DNA of 64,000 bases from Roseovarius pacificus (GTDB lineage Bacteria; Pseudomonadota; Alphaproteobacteria; Rhodobacterales; Rhodobacteraceae). Position numbers and translations under genes: made by a program. Shown here one piece after another: positions 45,584-55,262 of this stretch; the first letter of the stretch is position 1; each line of letters opens with the position of its first letter. The stretch covers positions 40,689-104,688 of the forward strand of contig NZ_FRBR01000014.1 in the NCBI RefSeq assembly GCF_900142665.1. Reading direction: 5' to 3'. Under the pieces are notes generated by a model. The model was given only the letters and a program-made list of their open reading frames with translations, did no database searches and was not told the DNA's origin.

Positions 45584-46201
45584 TCATGCCCGGTAACGGG
45601 CCAGGAACATCTCGACCGCGCCATTGATCACCCGTTCGACTTCGGCCTCGGGGATATCCGTCGAGATGCCGCACAGGCAGCGTATGAACAGGTCGCTCTT
45701 GCACAGTTCTCCAAACTGGTTGGCGGCCAGATCCATGTCGTCGATCTTCAGCACGCCACGTTCCACATACGGGGTCAGCACCTGGGTCAGCCGGTCCCGC
45801 ACCATCGCCGGGCCGGATTTGTAGAACCGGCAGCCCAGTTCCGGAAAACGATGTGATTCGGCCACGCAGATGCGAAACACCTGCTGCCCGAAATCCGACA
45901 GGAAAAAATGCACGATACGTTCGGCGGCCTCGCGCAGGACGTCTTCGATGGGATCGTCCGGCCCGACCTCCTGCACGGCTTCGTCGGCCTGCCGGTTGCA
46001 TTCCACGCGCGCGACTTCGGAAAACAACAGCCGTTTGTCGGGGAAATAGCTGTAGAGCGTGGCCTTGGATACCCCGGCCACGCGAGCAATCTCGTCAACG
46101 CTGGCACCTTCGAAGCCGTCGCGCATGAACACTTCGCGCGCGCCGTCCAGCACCTGATCGAACTTCCGGCCTTTTTTGATTTCCGAGGCCGTGGCCGTCA
46201 T
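45584..46201 (-). CDS. TetR/AcrR family transcriptional regulator
   Basis: A 205-residue regulator. The HTH domain occupies about residues 13-60 (KFDQVLDGAREVFMRDGFEGAS and IARVAGVSKATLYSYFPDKRLLF). A ligand domain of AcrR_C type follows with several Cys residues. ATG at 46201 is chosen for GGGAGA seven bases upstream. A 52-residue secreted-peptide gene lies upstream on the same strand, and beyond it a promoter region contains three copies of an operator-like repeat, its likely targets. Confidence 0.9.
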   Translation of the reverse strand: MTATASEIKKGRKFDQVLDGAREVFMRDGFEGASVDEIARVAGVSKATLYSYFPDKRLLFSEVARVECNRQADEAVQEVGPDDPIEDVLREAAERIVHFFLSDFGQQVFRICVAESHRFPELGCRFYKSGPAMVRDRLTQVLTPYVERGVLKIDDMDLAANQFGELCKSDLFIRCLCGISTDIPEAEVERVINGAVEMFLARYRA

Positions 46202-46282
46202 GCGCAGTCTCCCCAAAGCCAGATCAGTCTAGTCCCGGCCGTGGGGTGGCTGCAAGCATCTCGGCGAGTCAGGCCCATGTCC

Positions 46283-46441
46283 TTACTTGTCGATCCCGGC
46301 ATTGCCCTTGGTCACGGGGGCAGGGGCCGGTGCCGGATCGGGATAGGTCAGGGTCGGGGTCAGGGTACTCATGTCGATTCCTCCGGCAAGGGCGGGGGTG
46401 ACAGTCAGGGCAAGGGCAATGGCGGCAAGAACGGGTTTCAT
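46283..46441 (-). CDS. 52-residue secreted Pro/Ala-rich peptide
   Basis: A short gene encoding a peptide with an obvious signal sequence (MKPVLAAIALALTVTPALAG, cleaved after ALA) and a 32-residue mature part rich in Thr, Pro and Ala (TLTPTLTYPDPAPAPAPVTK). GGAGA precedes the ATG at 46441 with good spacing. No known domain. It is transcribed away from mbfA, from the same operator-laden gap, toward tetR. Real expression is likely from the signal peptide and ribosome binding site, but function is unknown. Confidence 0.65.
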   Translation of the reverse strand: MKPVLAAIALALTVTPALAGGIDMSTLTPTLTYPDPAPAPAPVTKGNAGIDK

Positions 46442-46456
46442 GGCAGTCTCCAATCT

Positions 46457-46535
46457 GAACCAATCAGTTTACTTTCGCCACATCTAAACGATTCGGTTCA
46501 GTTTTCAAGTCAAAAATGAACTAAACAGTTTAGAT
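46457..46535. promoter_or_regulatory. three copies of an operator-like GAAC-N6-GTTTA element
   Basis: GAACCAATCAGTTTACTT (46457-46474) and GAACTAAACAGTTTAGAT (46518-46535) are direct repeats matching at 14 of 18 bases; CTAAACGATTCGGTTC (46484-46499) is a third, inverted and looser copy. The last direct copy contains a perfect palindrome CTAAACAGTTTAG (46521-46533). All lie in the 164-bp gap between the small secreted peptide and mbfA. Multiple sites of this size suit the adjacent TetR protein as repressor; this pairing is inference. Confidence 0.6.
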
Positions 46536-46572
46536 ATATTCACGGCCTTGCGTTTTGGCTTTGCGGCGCTAA

Positions 46573-46590
46573 TTTAGAATCATTCTAATT
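46573..46590. promoter_or_regulatory. ICE-like Irr-binding box upstream of mbfA
   Basis: TTAGAAT-C-ATTCTAA at 46574-46588 is a perfect 15-base palindrome, 17 bases before the mbfA ATG. It matches the iron control element recognised by Irr in Alphaproteobacteria. Irr is known to repress mbfA when iron is scarce in Agrobacterium and Bradyrhizobium. The close position to the start, over the likely transcription start or leader, fits repression. Confidence 0.82.
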
Positions 46591-46605
46591 TTGGAGTATT
46601 CACGC

Positions 46606-47583
<978 letters not shown>

Positions 47584-47692
47584 CGCAAGGGGAGGCTGTC
47601 TGCCCCCGCCGGGCGGATTTGCGACCGGAAGAAAGCGACGGCATCGCGCCGTGCCAGATTGACCATCCGGTCCAACCTGTTACCAAGTGCGC

Positions 47693-48625
47693 ATGCTGGA
47701 CATCTTCCTTCAGACGCTGCCTTTCTTCCTGATCATCGGGCTGGGCTATGGCGCGGGGCGCACAGGGTTTTTCCCCGAAGTGGCGACCGCGTGGCTGACC
47801 AAGTTCGTCTTTTACTTCGCGCTGTCGGCCATGCTGTTCCGGTTTTCGGCCAATCTTTCGCTGGCCGAAATTCTGGACTGGCAGTTCGTCCTGGCCTACC
47901 TCAGCGCAACGGCATTCGTTTACGCCATCGCCACTGCCGTGGCGATGATCCGGCGGCTAAGCATCGAACAAGCGGCGATCGAGGCGCAATGCGCGGTGAT
48001 CGGCAATGTCGGGTTTCTGGGCGTTCCGATGCTGACCCTGCTGATGGGCGAGGCTGCGATCGGGCCTGTCATGCTGGTGCTGGCGGTGGACCTGATCGTG
48101 TTCGGCTCGCTGGTGGTGATCCTGATCACCGGCTCGCGCGACGGGCGGATGTCGCTGGGCATCCTGCGCACCGTCGGGCTGGGCCTGCTGAAGAACCCGA
48201 TGATCGTTTCGATCACGCTGGGCCTCGGCTGGTCGGCGCTGCGCCTGCCCATTCCCGACCCGATGAACCAGTTCGTCATCCTGCTGGGCGGGGCGGCCAC
48301 GCCGGGCGCGCTGTTCGCCATCGGCGCGTCGCTGGCCTCGAAATCCGCGGAACGGCCGGTGATTGCCGGGTGGCTGAGCACCTGCAAACTGATCCTGCAT
48401 CCGGCGTTCGTCGCGCTGGCAGCGCTGGTGCTGTTCACGGTCGAGCCTTACGCCGCCGCCGTGATGATCGCCGCCGCGGCACTGCCGGTGGCGGGCAATG
48501 TCTATATCCTCGCGCAGCACTACGGGGTTGCGCCGCACCGGGTATCGGCCTCGATCCTGATTTCGACCGCCTTCGCGGTGCTGACCGTGTCGCTGGTGAT
48601 CGGCTGGGTGTCGGGTCTTTACTGA
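47693..48625 (+). CDS. AEC family transporter
   Basis: A 310-residue inner-membrane carrier of the auxin efflux carrier family with ten hydrophobic segments and a short central cytosolic loop. It starts LDIFLQTLPFFLIIGLGYGAGR and has CAVIGNVGFLGVPML near the middle and AALPVAGNVYILAQHY toward the end, both typical. Malonate, malate or other organic acids are possible cargo. The start is uncertain between ATG 47693 and GTG 47687; neither has a clear ribosome binding site. Confidence 0.85.
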   Translation: MLDIFLQTLPFFLIIGLGYGAGRTGFFPEVATAWLTKFVFYFALSAMLFRFSANLSLAEILDWQFVLAYLSATAFVYAIATAVAMIRRLSIEQAAIEAQCAVIGNVGFLGVPMLTLLMGEAAIGPVMLVLAVDLIVFGSLVVILITGSRDGRMSLGILRTVGLGLLKNPMIVSITLGLGWSALRLPIPDPMNQFVILLGGAATPGALFAIGASLASKSAERPVIAGWLSTCKLILHPAFVALAALVLFTVEPYAAAVMIAAAALPVAGNVYILAQHYGVAPHRVSASILISTAFAVLTVSLVIGWVSGLY

Positions 48626-48707
48626 CGAGTGACGCCTGCGGGCTTGCCTTTGCCCCCCGTGGCGTGGTCAGTTTCGGGCAACCGACATGCCAGATATGAG
48701 GACAGCC

Positions 48708-49541
48708 ATGGAAACCGTATCGGAAAACGCCTGCTTTGGCGGTGTTCAGGGGGTCTATTCCCACAAATCGAGAGCTTGCGATTGCGACATGACCTTTGGC
48801 CTGTTCCTCCCGGCCGAGGCGAGGGACGGCCCGGTCCCGGTGCTGTGGTACCTGTCGGGCCTGACCTGCACCCATGAAAACGCCATGACCAAGGCCGCCG
48901 CCCAGGGCTGGGCCGCCGAGCAGGGCATCGCGCTGGTGTTCCCCGACACCTCGCCGCGCGGCGCGGGCGTGGCCGATGACGAGGCCTATGATCTGGGGCA
49001 GGGCGCGGGCTTCTACGTGAACGCCACGCAAGACCCGTGGGCGGCGCATTACCGGATGTGGGATTACATCGCCGACGAACTGCCCCGCGTCCTGAACGCC
49101 AACTTTTCCATCGACGAAGAGCGTCAGGCCATCACCGGCCATTCCATGGGCGGGCACGGTGCGCTGACGCTGGCCATGTCCCTGCCGGGGCGCTTCACCA
49201 GCGTGTCGGCCTTTGCGCCCATTTCCAACCCCACGGCCAGCGACTGGGGCCGCAAGCAGTTCACGGCCTATCTGGGCGATGACGAGGCCACATGGGCCGC
49301 CCATGACGCCAGCCTTCTGATGCGCGAACGTGGCTTTGACGGGCCGGTTCTGGTGGATACCGGCACGAGCGATCAGTTCCTCGACCTGCTGCGCCCCGAG
49401 GCCCTTGCCGCCGCCTGTGCCGAACGCCGCCAGCAGGCCACCCTGCGGATGCAGCCGGGCTATGATCACAGCTATTTCTTCATCTCAACCTTTATGGAAG
49501 ATCACGTTGCCTTCCATGCCGAGGCGCTTTACGCGAAATAA
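48708..49541 (+). CDS. fghA: S-formylglutathione hydrolase
   Basis: A 277-residue esterase-D-type serine hydrolase splitting S-formylglutathione to formate and glutathione, the last step of glutathione-dependent formaldehyde oxidation. The nucleophile Ser is in GHSMGGHGALT (near 147-157), the acid Asp near DTGTSDQFLD and the base His in GYDHSYFF near the end. LSGLTCTHENAM forms the oxyanion hole. ATG at 48708 follows GAGGAC. The formaldehyde dehydrogenase gene is not adjacent; sthA follows three bases later. Confidence 0.95.
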   Translation: METVSENACFGGVQGVYSHKSRACDCDMTFGLFLPAEARDGPVPVLWYLSGLTCTHENAMTKAAAQGWAAEQGIALVFPDTSPRGAGVADDEAYDLGQGAGFYVNATQDPWAAHYRMWDYIADELPRVLNANFSIDEERQAITGHSMGGHGALTLAMSLPGRFTSVSAFAPISNPTASDWGRKQFTAYLGDDEATWAAHDASLLMRERGFDGPVLVDTGTSDQFLDLLRPEALAAACAERRQQATLRMQPGYDHSYFFISTFMEDHVAFHAEALYAK

Positions 49542-49544
49542 TCC

Positions 49545-50987
49545 ATGGCACATTACGATCTGATCATCATTGGCTCGGGTCCGGCGGGCCGCGCCGCCGC
49601 CATTCAGGCCGGCAAGCTGAAGCGCCGCGTATTGGTGGTGGATCGCAAGGATCGCTTCGGCGGGGTGTCGGTGCATACCGGCACGATCCCCTCGAAAACC
49701 CTGCGCGAAACGGTGCTGAACCTGTCGGGCTGGCGCGAACGCAGCTTTTATGGCCGCTCCTACCGGGTCAAGGACGATATCGGCGCCCATGACCTCAAGG
49801 CGCGCCTGCACATGACGCTGGATCACGAGGTGGACGTTCTGGAACACCAGTTCGCCCGCAACCACGTGGATACGCTCAACGGGCTGGCGCGCTTTGTCTC
49901 CCCGACCGAGATCGAAGTCGCGACCGAGGCGGGCGAGAAAACCAGACTCACCGCCGACAAGTTCCTGATCGCGACGGGCACGAAAACCTATCGCCCCGAT
50001 ACCGTGCCCTTCAACGGCAAGACGGTGGTGGACAGCGACGAATTTCTCGAACTGGCGCGCATTCCGCGCAGCCTGATCGTGGTCGGCGCGGGCGTGATCG
50101 GCGTGGAATACGCCACCATGTTTTCCGCGCTCGATGTGCGTGTCACCCTGATCGAGCCGCGCGAGACATTCCTCGATTTCATCGACCGCCGCCTGATCGA
50201 GGATTTCACCCACCAGATCCGCGAAAACGGTGTCGACCTGCGCCTTGGCAGCGCCATCGAGAAAACAGAGGACGCGGGCGAGCATGTTGAGGTCAGCCTT
50301 GCCAATGGCCGCCATGTGCGCGCCGAAATGCTGTTGTTCGCCGCCGGGCGCATGGGCGCGACCGAGGCATTGAACCTCAAGGCTGCCGGGCTGGAAACTG
50401 ATCATCGCGGCCGGTTGTCGGTGGATCGCAAGACCTATCAGACCGATCAGCCCCATATCTATGCCGCCGGGGACGTGATCGGGCATCCCTCGCTGGCCTC
50501 GACCTCGCTTCAACAGGGCCGTGTCGCGGCCTGCCATGCGCTCGATACGCCCACATTGCCCGAAAGCCCGTGGTTCCCTTACGGTATCTATTCGGTGCCC
50601 GAAATTTCCACCTGCGGTATGTCCGAAGAGGAAATGCAGGAGCGCGGCATCCCCTACGAGGTCGGTGTCGCACGGTTCCGCGAAACCTCGCGCGGGCATA
50701 TCATGGGGCTCGAACACGGCATGCTGAAAATGCTGTTCAGCCTGAAAACCCGCCGGGTTCTGGGCGTGCAGATCGTGGGCGAAGGCGCGACCGAACTGAT
50801 CCACATCGCGCAGGCGGTGCTGAACCTCAAGGGGACGGTGGATTACTTCGTAAAGAACACGTTCAACTATCCCACGCTGGCCGAGGCGTATAAAATCGCC
50901 GGGCTGGACGCGTTCAACCGCATGCCCATCCCCGAGGAATACAAGGTCAAACGCGACGAGGATAAAACCGGGAAGGCCAAAACGTGA
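49545..50987 (+). CDS. sthA: Si-specific NAD(P)+ transhydrogenase, soluble
   Basis: A 480-residue FAD enzyme of the disulfide reductase fold that moves hydride between NADPH and NAD. The FAD loop [17 protein letters not shown] is at residues 8-24. Where disulfide reductases have CxxxxC, this reads [17 protein letters not shown] with neither Cys, so it is not a reductase but fits SthA, which has lost the pair. NAD-binding [12 protein letters not shown] is near 181-192. It shares four bases (GTGA) with the next gene and follows fghA by three, a likely co-transcribed set. Confidence 0.93.
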   Translation: MAHYDLIIIGSGPAGRAAAIQAGKLKRRVLVVDRKDRFGGVSVHTGTIPSKTLRETVLNLSGWRERSFYGRSYRVKDDIGAHDLKARLHMTLDHEVDVLEHQFARNHVDTLNGLARFVSPTEIEVATEAGEKTRLTADKFLIATGTKTYRPDTVPFNGKTVVDSDEFLELARIPRSLIVVGAGVIGVEYATMFSALDVRVTLIEPRETFLDFIDRRLIEDFTHQIRENGVDLRLGSAIEKTEDAGEHVEVSLANGRHVRAEMLLFAAGRMGATEALNLKAAGLETDHRGRLSVDRKTYQTDQPHIYAAGDVIGHPSLASTSLQQGRVAACHALDTPTLPESPWFPYGIYSVPEISTCGMSEEEMQERGIPYEVGVARFRETSRGHIMGLEHGMLKMLFSLKTRRVLGVQIVGEGATELIHIAQAVLNLKGTVDYFVKNTFNYPTLAEAYKIAGLDAFNRMPIPEEYKVKRDEDKTGKAKT

Positions 50988-51430
50988 GCATCTATGTCGA
51001 TGCCGACGCCTGCCCGGTCAAGGCCGAGGTCGAAAAGGTGGGCACCCGGCACGGCTTGCGCATGTTCATCGTGTCGAACGGCGGTTTACGCCCCTCGCAG
51101 AACCCGCTGGTCGAAACGGTGATCGTCCCCGACGGCCCGGACGTGGCCGATATGTGGATCGCCGAACGCGCCGGGCCGGGCGATGTGGTGATCACCGGGG
51201 ATATTCCGCTGGCTGCCAGATGCGTCGAGTCCGGCGCACAGGTGCTGAAACACAACGGCGAGGCGCTGACCGCCGCCAATATCGGCAACGTACTCGCCAC
51301 GCGCGACCTGATGGCCGACCTGCGCGCCGCCGATCCCTTCCGCCAGGGCGGCGGCAAGGGCTTTACAAAGGCCGACCGCTCCCGTTTTCTGGACGCATTG
51401 GAACGGGCCGTGCGCGCGGCGGCCCGATAA
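50984..51430 (+). CDS. YaiI/YqxD (DUF188) family protein
   Basis: A 148-residue member of UPF0178, a PIN-like fold of unknown activity. The family motif [22 protein letters not shown] is at the very N-terminus, [22 protein letters not shown] near the middle and [19 protein letters not shown] near the end. The start is GTG at 50984, overlapping the sthA stop. Confidence 0.92.
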   Translation: MSIYVDADACPVKAEVEKVGTRHGLRMFIVSNGGLRPSQNPLVETVIVPDGPDVADMWIAERAGPGDVVITGDIPLAARCVESGAQVLKHNGEALTAANIGNVLATRDLMADLRAADPFRQGGGKGFTKADRSRFLDALERAVRAAAR

Positions 51431-51449
51431 AACACCCCGAGGGGCATTC

Positions 51450-52415
51450 ATGACAACCGTCACCACGTCGCGATCCAACCTGATGGGCGCGCTTTGCGCG
51501 CTTGTGGCGGTGATGTGCTTTTCGCTCAACGATGTGGGGATCAAGTTCCTGTCGGATCGCTATGCGCTGCATCAGGTGATCTTCATCCGCTCGACCATCG
51601 CGATGGCGCTGTTTCTGGGTATCCTCATGCCGCTGAACGGCGGCCTGCACGTGATCCGCACCCGGCGGTTGGGTATGCACCTGTTGCGCGGCTTCTGCGT
51701 GGTGTTCGCCAATATGTGCCTGTTCCTCGGGCTGGCGGCGATGCCGATTGCCGATGCGGTCGCGGTGTTCTTTGTCTCGCCGCTGGTGATCACGGTGTTT
51801 TCCGTGATCTTCCTGCGCGAAACCGTGGGCGCGCGGCGCTGGGCGGCGATTGCCGTGGGCTTCATCGGCGTCCTGGTGATCGTGCGGCCCGGTACGGCGA
51901 CCTTTCAGGCGGCCTCGCTCCTGCCCATCGCGGCGGCCACGCTTTACGCCGTGATGCACATTCTGGCGCGCAAGATCGGCGGCACCGAAACCGCGGCCAC
52001 CATGGCGTTCTACATTCAGGCCACCTTCATCGTGGCCAGCCTGATTTTCGGGGCCGCGCTGGGGCATGGCGATTATGCCGGGTCCGGCCACCCGTCGCTG
52101 GAATTCCTGCTGCGCGCATGGGGCCCGGTTGCGCCGGGCGACTGGCCCCTGTTCGTGATGCTCGGCACCACCGGGCTGATGGGCGGGTTTTTCATCTCGC
52201 AGGCCTATCGCCTGTCCGAAGCCGCCTTTGCCGCCCCGTTCGAGTATGTCTCGATGCCGATGGCGATCATGTGGGGCGTCACCGTGTTCGGCACATGGCC
52301 CGGCCCCACCGCATGGGCGGGGATTTTGCTGATCGTCGGGTCGGGGCTCTATCTGGTCTGGCGCGAAACCGCCAGAAACCGCACGATCACCGCCCGATCC
52401 CCCAACCGCAGGTAA
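51450..52415 (+). CDS. EamA-family DMT transporter
   Basis: A 321-residue exporter with ten hydrophobic segments in two EamA halves. It carries LAAMPIADAVAVFFVSPLVITVF near residues 92-114 and GFFISQAYRLSEAAFAAPFEY near 249-269. It resembles RhaT-like metabolite exporters; cargo unknown. It is 19 bases after the YaiI gene and four before the HAD gene. It is distinct from the EamA protein at 9990. Confidence 0.87.
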   Translation: MTTVTTSRSNLMGALCALVAVMCFSLNDVGIKFLSDRYALHQVIFIRSTIAMALFLGILMPLNGGLHVIRTRRLGMHLLRGFCVVFANMCLFLGLAAMPIADAVAVFFVSPLVITVFSVIFLRETVGARRWAAIAVGFIGVLVIVRPGTATFQAASLLPIAAATLYAVMHILARKIGGTETAATMAFYIQATFIVASLIFGAALGHGDYAGSGHPSLEFLLRAWGPVAPGDWPLFVMLGTTGLMGGFFISQAYRLSEAAFAAPFEYVSMPMAIMWGVTVFGTWPGPTAWAGILLIVGSGLYLVWRETARNRTITARSPNRR

Positions 52416-52419
52416 CTCC

Positions 52420-53040
52420 ATGACCGTCAACGCCGTGATTTTCGACATCGGCAATGTCCTGATCGAATGGCAGCCCGAGCGCCGCTTTGCCGAAACCATC
52501 GGCCCCGAGCGCGCCGCCGCGCTGTTCTCGGCTTTCGATGTGCATGCCATGATGAACCGGATCGACGCGGGGCACGATTTTGCCGCCACCATCGCCGAAA
52601 CCGCGCAGGCCCACCCGGACTGGCAGGCCGAAATCCTGCGCTTTCGCGACGGCTGGACCGAGATCGCCCAACCCGCCATTCCCCATTCCGTCCGCCTGCT
52701 GCGCGCCCTCGCGGCCAGGGGCATCCCCACCTTCGCGCTGACCAATTTCGGCGCGCAGAATTTCCCGCTCAGCGCCGCGCAGTTTCCCTTCCTCACGGAA
52801 TTCGACCGCCACTATATTTCCGGCGAAATGGGCCTGATCAAACCCGACCCGGCGATTTACGCCGCCGTCGAACGGGACTGCGCCCTGCCGCCCGAAACCC
52901 TGCTGTTCACCGACGACCGCGCCGACAACATCGCCGCCGCCCGATCGCGCGGCTGGAAAACACACCTGTTTGACGGCCCCGCCGGTTGGGCGCATTGTCT
53001 GGTGGAACACGGATTGCTGACAAAGGACGAGGCCGCATGA
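52420..53040 (+). CDS. HAD-IA family hydrolase
   Basis: A 206-residue HAD phosphatase-like protein of the YihX/variant 3 group. Motif I is VIFDIGNVLIEWQP, where the usual second Asp is Gly as in YihX-type enzymes; motif II is ALTNFGAQ, motif III Lys in GLIKPDPAIY and motif IV FTDDRADNIAAA. The substrate is probably a sugar phosphate or nucleotide. The stop overlaps the next gene by four bases. Confidence 0.88.
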   Translation: MTVNAVIFDIGNVLIEWQPERRFAETIGPERAAALFSAFDVHAMMNRIDAGHDFAATIAETAQAHPDWQAEILRFRDGWTEIAQPAIPHSVRLLRALAARGIPTFALTNFGAQNFPLSAAQFPFLTEFDRHYISGEMGLIKPDPAIYAAVERDCALPPETLLFTDDRADNIAAARSRGWKTHLFDGPAGWAHCLVEHGLLTKDEAA

Positions 53041-53954
53041 CCATCACGATCATCCCCTTCGACGAAGGCGAAAAACACCTGACATGGATGGGCCTGTGCG
53101 ACGCGTTCGAGGCCGGGCACAAACTGCCCAAGGCCGAGATCGCGGATAACTTCCTCTATCGCGATCCCGACACCATGCTCAACCGCGCCGCCTGGATCGA
53201 CGGGATGGGGCTGGCGGTGAAAACCGCAACGATCTTTCCCGGCAACCCGAAACAGGGCAACCCGATGATCAACGGCGCGGTGAACCTCTATGACGATGGC
53301 GACGGTACGCTGGCCGCACTGGTGGATTTCCACCTTGTGACCAAGTGGAAAACCGCCGGAGACAGCGTGTTCGCCGCCCGCAAGCTGGCCCGCCCGGACA
53401 GCGAAAACATCCTGATCGTCGGCGCCGGCACCGTGGGCCGCTCGCTGTTTCAGGCCTATTCGGCGATCTTCCCCAAGGCCCGCTTCCGTGTCTGGAACCG
53501 CACCCGCGCCAATGCCGAGGCGATGGTGCAGGATTGCCCCGGCCTGCAAGTGGCCGACGATCTGGAAAGTGCCGTGCGCGACGCCGATATCGTCACGTCG
53601 GCCACCATGTCCACCGAACCGCTCTTGCATGGCGAATGGTTCCGCCCCGGTCAGCATATCGACGTGATCGGCGCCTACCGCCCCGACATGCGCGAGGTGG
53701 ACGACCAGGGCATGACACGCGCGCGCCTCTTCGTGGACAGCTACGACACCACTGTCGGCCATATCGGCGAAATCAGGATACCTCTCGAACAGGGCACCAT
53801 CACCCGCGACGACCTGATCGCCGACCACTATGAGCCCGACAGGTTTCACCGCATCACCGACGATGAAATCACCCTGTTCAAGAATGGCGGCGGCGCGCAT
53901 CTGGACCTGATGACCAGCCGCTACATCCTTGACGCGTGGCTGGCGGCGCAATGA
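53037..53954 (+). CDS. ornithine cyclodeaminase/mu-crystallin family protein
   Basis: A 305-residue NAD(P)-dependent enzyme of the OCD/mu-crystallin family. The substrate-binding region shows LAVKTATIFPGNPKQG (near 60-75), and the dinucleotide loop is ILIVGAGTVGRSLFQAY near 122-138. Members cyclise ornithine to proline or reduce cyclic ketimines or pyruvate; the sequence does not decide among them. It sits in a chain of four-base overlaps (HAD - OCD - alpha/beta hydrolase). Confidence 0.88.
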   Translation: MTITIIPFDEGEKHLTWMGLCDAFEAGHKLPKAEIADNFLYRDPDTMLNRAAWIDGMGLAVKTATIFPGNPKQGNPMINGAVNLYDDGDGTLAALVDFHLVTKWKTAGDSVFAARKLARPDSENILIVGAGTVGRSLFQAYSAIFPKARFRVWNRTRANAEAMVQDCPGLQVADDLESAVRDADIVTSATMSTEPLLHGEWFRPGQHIDVIGAYRPDMREVDDQGMTRARLFVDSYDTTVGHIGEIRIPLEQGTITRDDLIADHYEPDRFHRITDDEITLFKNGGGAHLDLMTSRYILDAWLAAQ

Positions 53955-54871
53955 TCTGGTGGGCGCTTGCGGCGCTCGGCGTGGCTGTCATTGCCACGCC
54001 CTTCATTCTTGAACTGCTGCGCCCCTCTGTCACCAGGGCCCGCCCCGATGCGCCGGGGCACCTGGCCGACCTGCCGCGCGGGGCCACCCATTACCAATGG
54101 GCCGGGCCACAAGACGGCCCCATCGTCGTCTGCATCCACGGGCTGACCACGCCCTCCTTCGTCTGGGGGCCGATTGCGCAGGGGCTGGCGAAACAGGGCT
54201 TTCGCGTGCTGACCTACGATCTTTACGGGCGCGGCCATTCCGCCCGCCCGCGCGGTACGCAGGACGCGGCATTTTTCGTGTCCCAACTGGAAGACCTGCT
54301 CGATGCCCTCGGGGTGGATCGGCCCGTCACCCTTATGGGCTATTCGATGGGCGGGGCCATCGCCGCCGCCTTCGCCGCCAAACACGCGCAACGCATCCGG
54401 CAGCTCGTTCTGCTCGCCCCCGCCGGGATGGGGCGCGATCTGGGCCCGGTCGCGCGGCTTGTCGTCAATCACAACCGGCTGGGGCAATGGCTGTTCATGG
54501 CGTTCTACGCCCGCAACTACCGCGCTGCGCTGGAAACCGAACGCGGCATGTCCTCTTCCATCCCCGATGCGGTCGATCTGCAACTGGCCGAACTCGACAT
54601 ACGCGGCTTTCGCCCTGCCGTCCTGTCCTCGCTGCGCAATATGCTCGAGCAAGACATGCAGCCCGCCCACCGGGCGGTCGCTGCGGCGGGCCTGCCCGTT
54701 CTGGCGATCTGGGCGCGGGCGGACGGGGTGATCCCGATTTCGGGCCTTGGCAAACTGGCCGAATGGAACCGCGCCGCCCGTCAGGAAGTGATCGAGACTG
54801 CGGGTCACGCCCTGGCCTATACCCACGATTCCGAACTGCTGTCGGTGCTGGAGGCGCAACTGATCCGTTGA
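53951..54871 (+). CDS. alpha/beta hydrolase
   Basis: A 306-residue alpha/beta-fold hydrolase with an N-terminal membrane anchor (IWWALAALGVAVIATPFIL, residues 2-20). HG of the oxyanion hole is in CIHGLTTPSFVWG, the nucleophile Ser in MGYSMGGAIAAA (near 134-145), the acid Asp near AIWARADGVIP and the His in ETAGHALAY. It is probably a membrane-associated esterase or lipase. It overlaps the OCD gene by four bases and ends nine bases from the convergent cupin gene. Confidence 0.87.
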   Translation: MIWWALAALGVAVIATPFILELLRPSVTRARPDAPGHLADLPRGATHYQWAGPQDGPIVVCIHGLTTPSFVWGPIAQGLAKQGFRVLTYDLYGRGHSARPRGTQDAAFFVSQLEDLLDALGVDRPVTLMGYSMGGAIAAAFAAKHAQRIRQLVLLAPAGMGRDLGPVARLVVNHNRLGQWLFMAFYARNYRAALETERGMSSSIPDAVDLQLAELDIRGFRPAVLSSLRNMLEQDMQPAHRAVAAAGLPVLAIWARADGVIPISGLGKLAEWNRAARQEVIETAGHALAYTHDSELLSVLEAQLIR

Positions 54872-54880
54872 CCCCGCCGT

Positions 54881-55243
54881 TTACGGGCCCGGAGCCTCGA
54901 TCCTGTCCCCCCGGCTGGTCGGGGCCGAGACAACCAGGAAAACAACCTCCTGATCGCTGTCATTGCGCGCCTGATGAGGAACGTCTTTCCCGATTTCGAT
55001 GCCCTGTTGGGCGCCAATCTCGAAGACATCTCCATCGGCTTCCATGGTCAGCCTGCCGGACAGAACGAAAAAGAACTGCTTCGCGCGGCGATGATAATGC
55101 CGCACCTCCGCGGTTCCGGCGGGCATGCGCTCCTGTATGATCAGCAGATCCTCCCCCGAGGCCAGAATCCAGCCATCGCAGCGCGCGCCCCAGCCATAAT
55201 GTTCGGCAGTGTCCTTGCTGACGATCACGGCGCGCTCACTCAT
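54881..55243 (-). CDS. cupin domain protein
   Basis: A 120-residue single-domain cupin. Metal-binding histidines are in VRHYHRRAKQFFFVLSGRL (near 47-65) and DVPHQARND (near 87-95), the two cupin motifs. Likely a small sugar-isomerase or dioxygenase-like enzyme or sensor. It lies 19 bases downstream of the MFS gene, suggesting the same transcript and a linked substrate. Confidence 0.85.
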   Translation of the reverse strand: MSERAVIVSKDTAEHYGWGARCDGWILASGEDLLIIQERMPAGTAEVRHYHRRAKQFFFVLSGRLTMEADGDVFEIGAQQGIEIGKDVPHQARNDSDQEVVFLVVSAPTSRGDRIEAPGP

Positions 55244-55262
55244 CCGGGCAAAACCGTCACCC

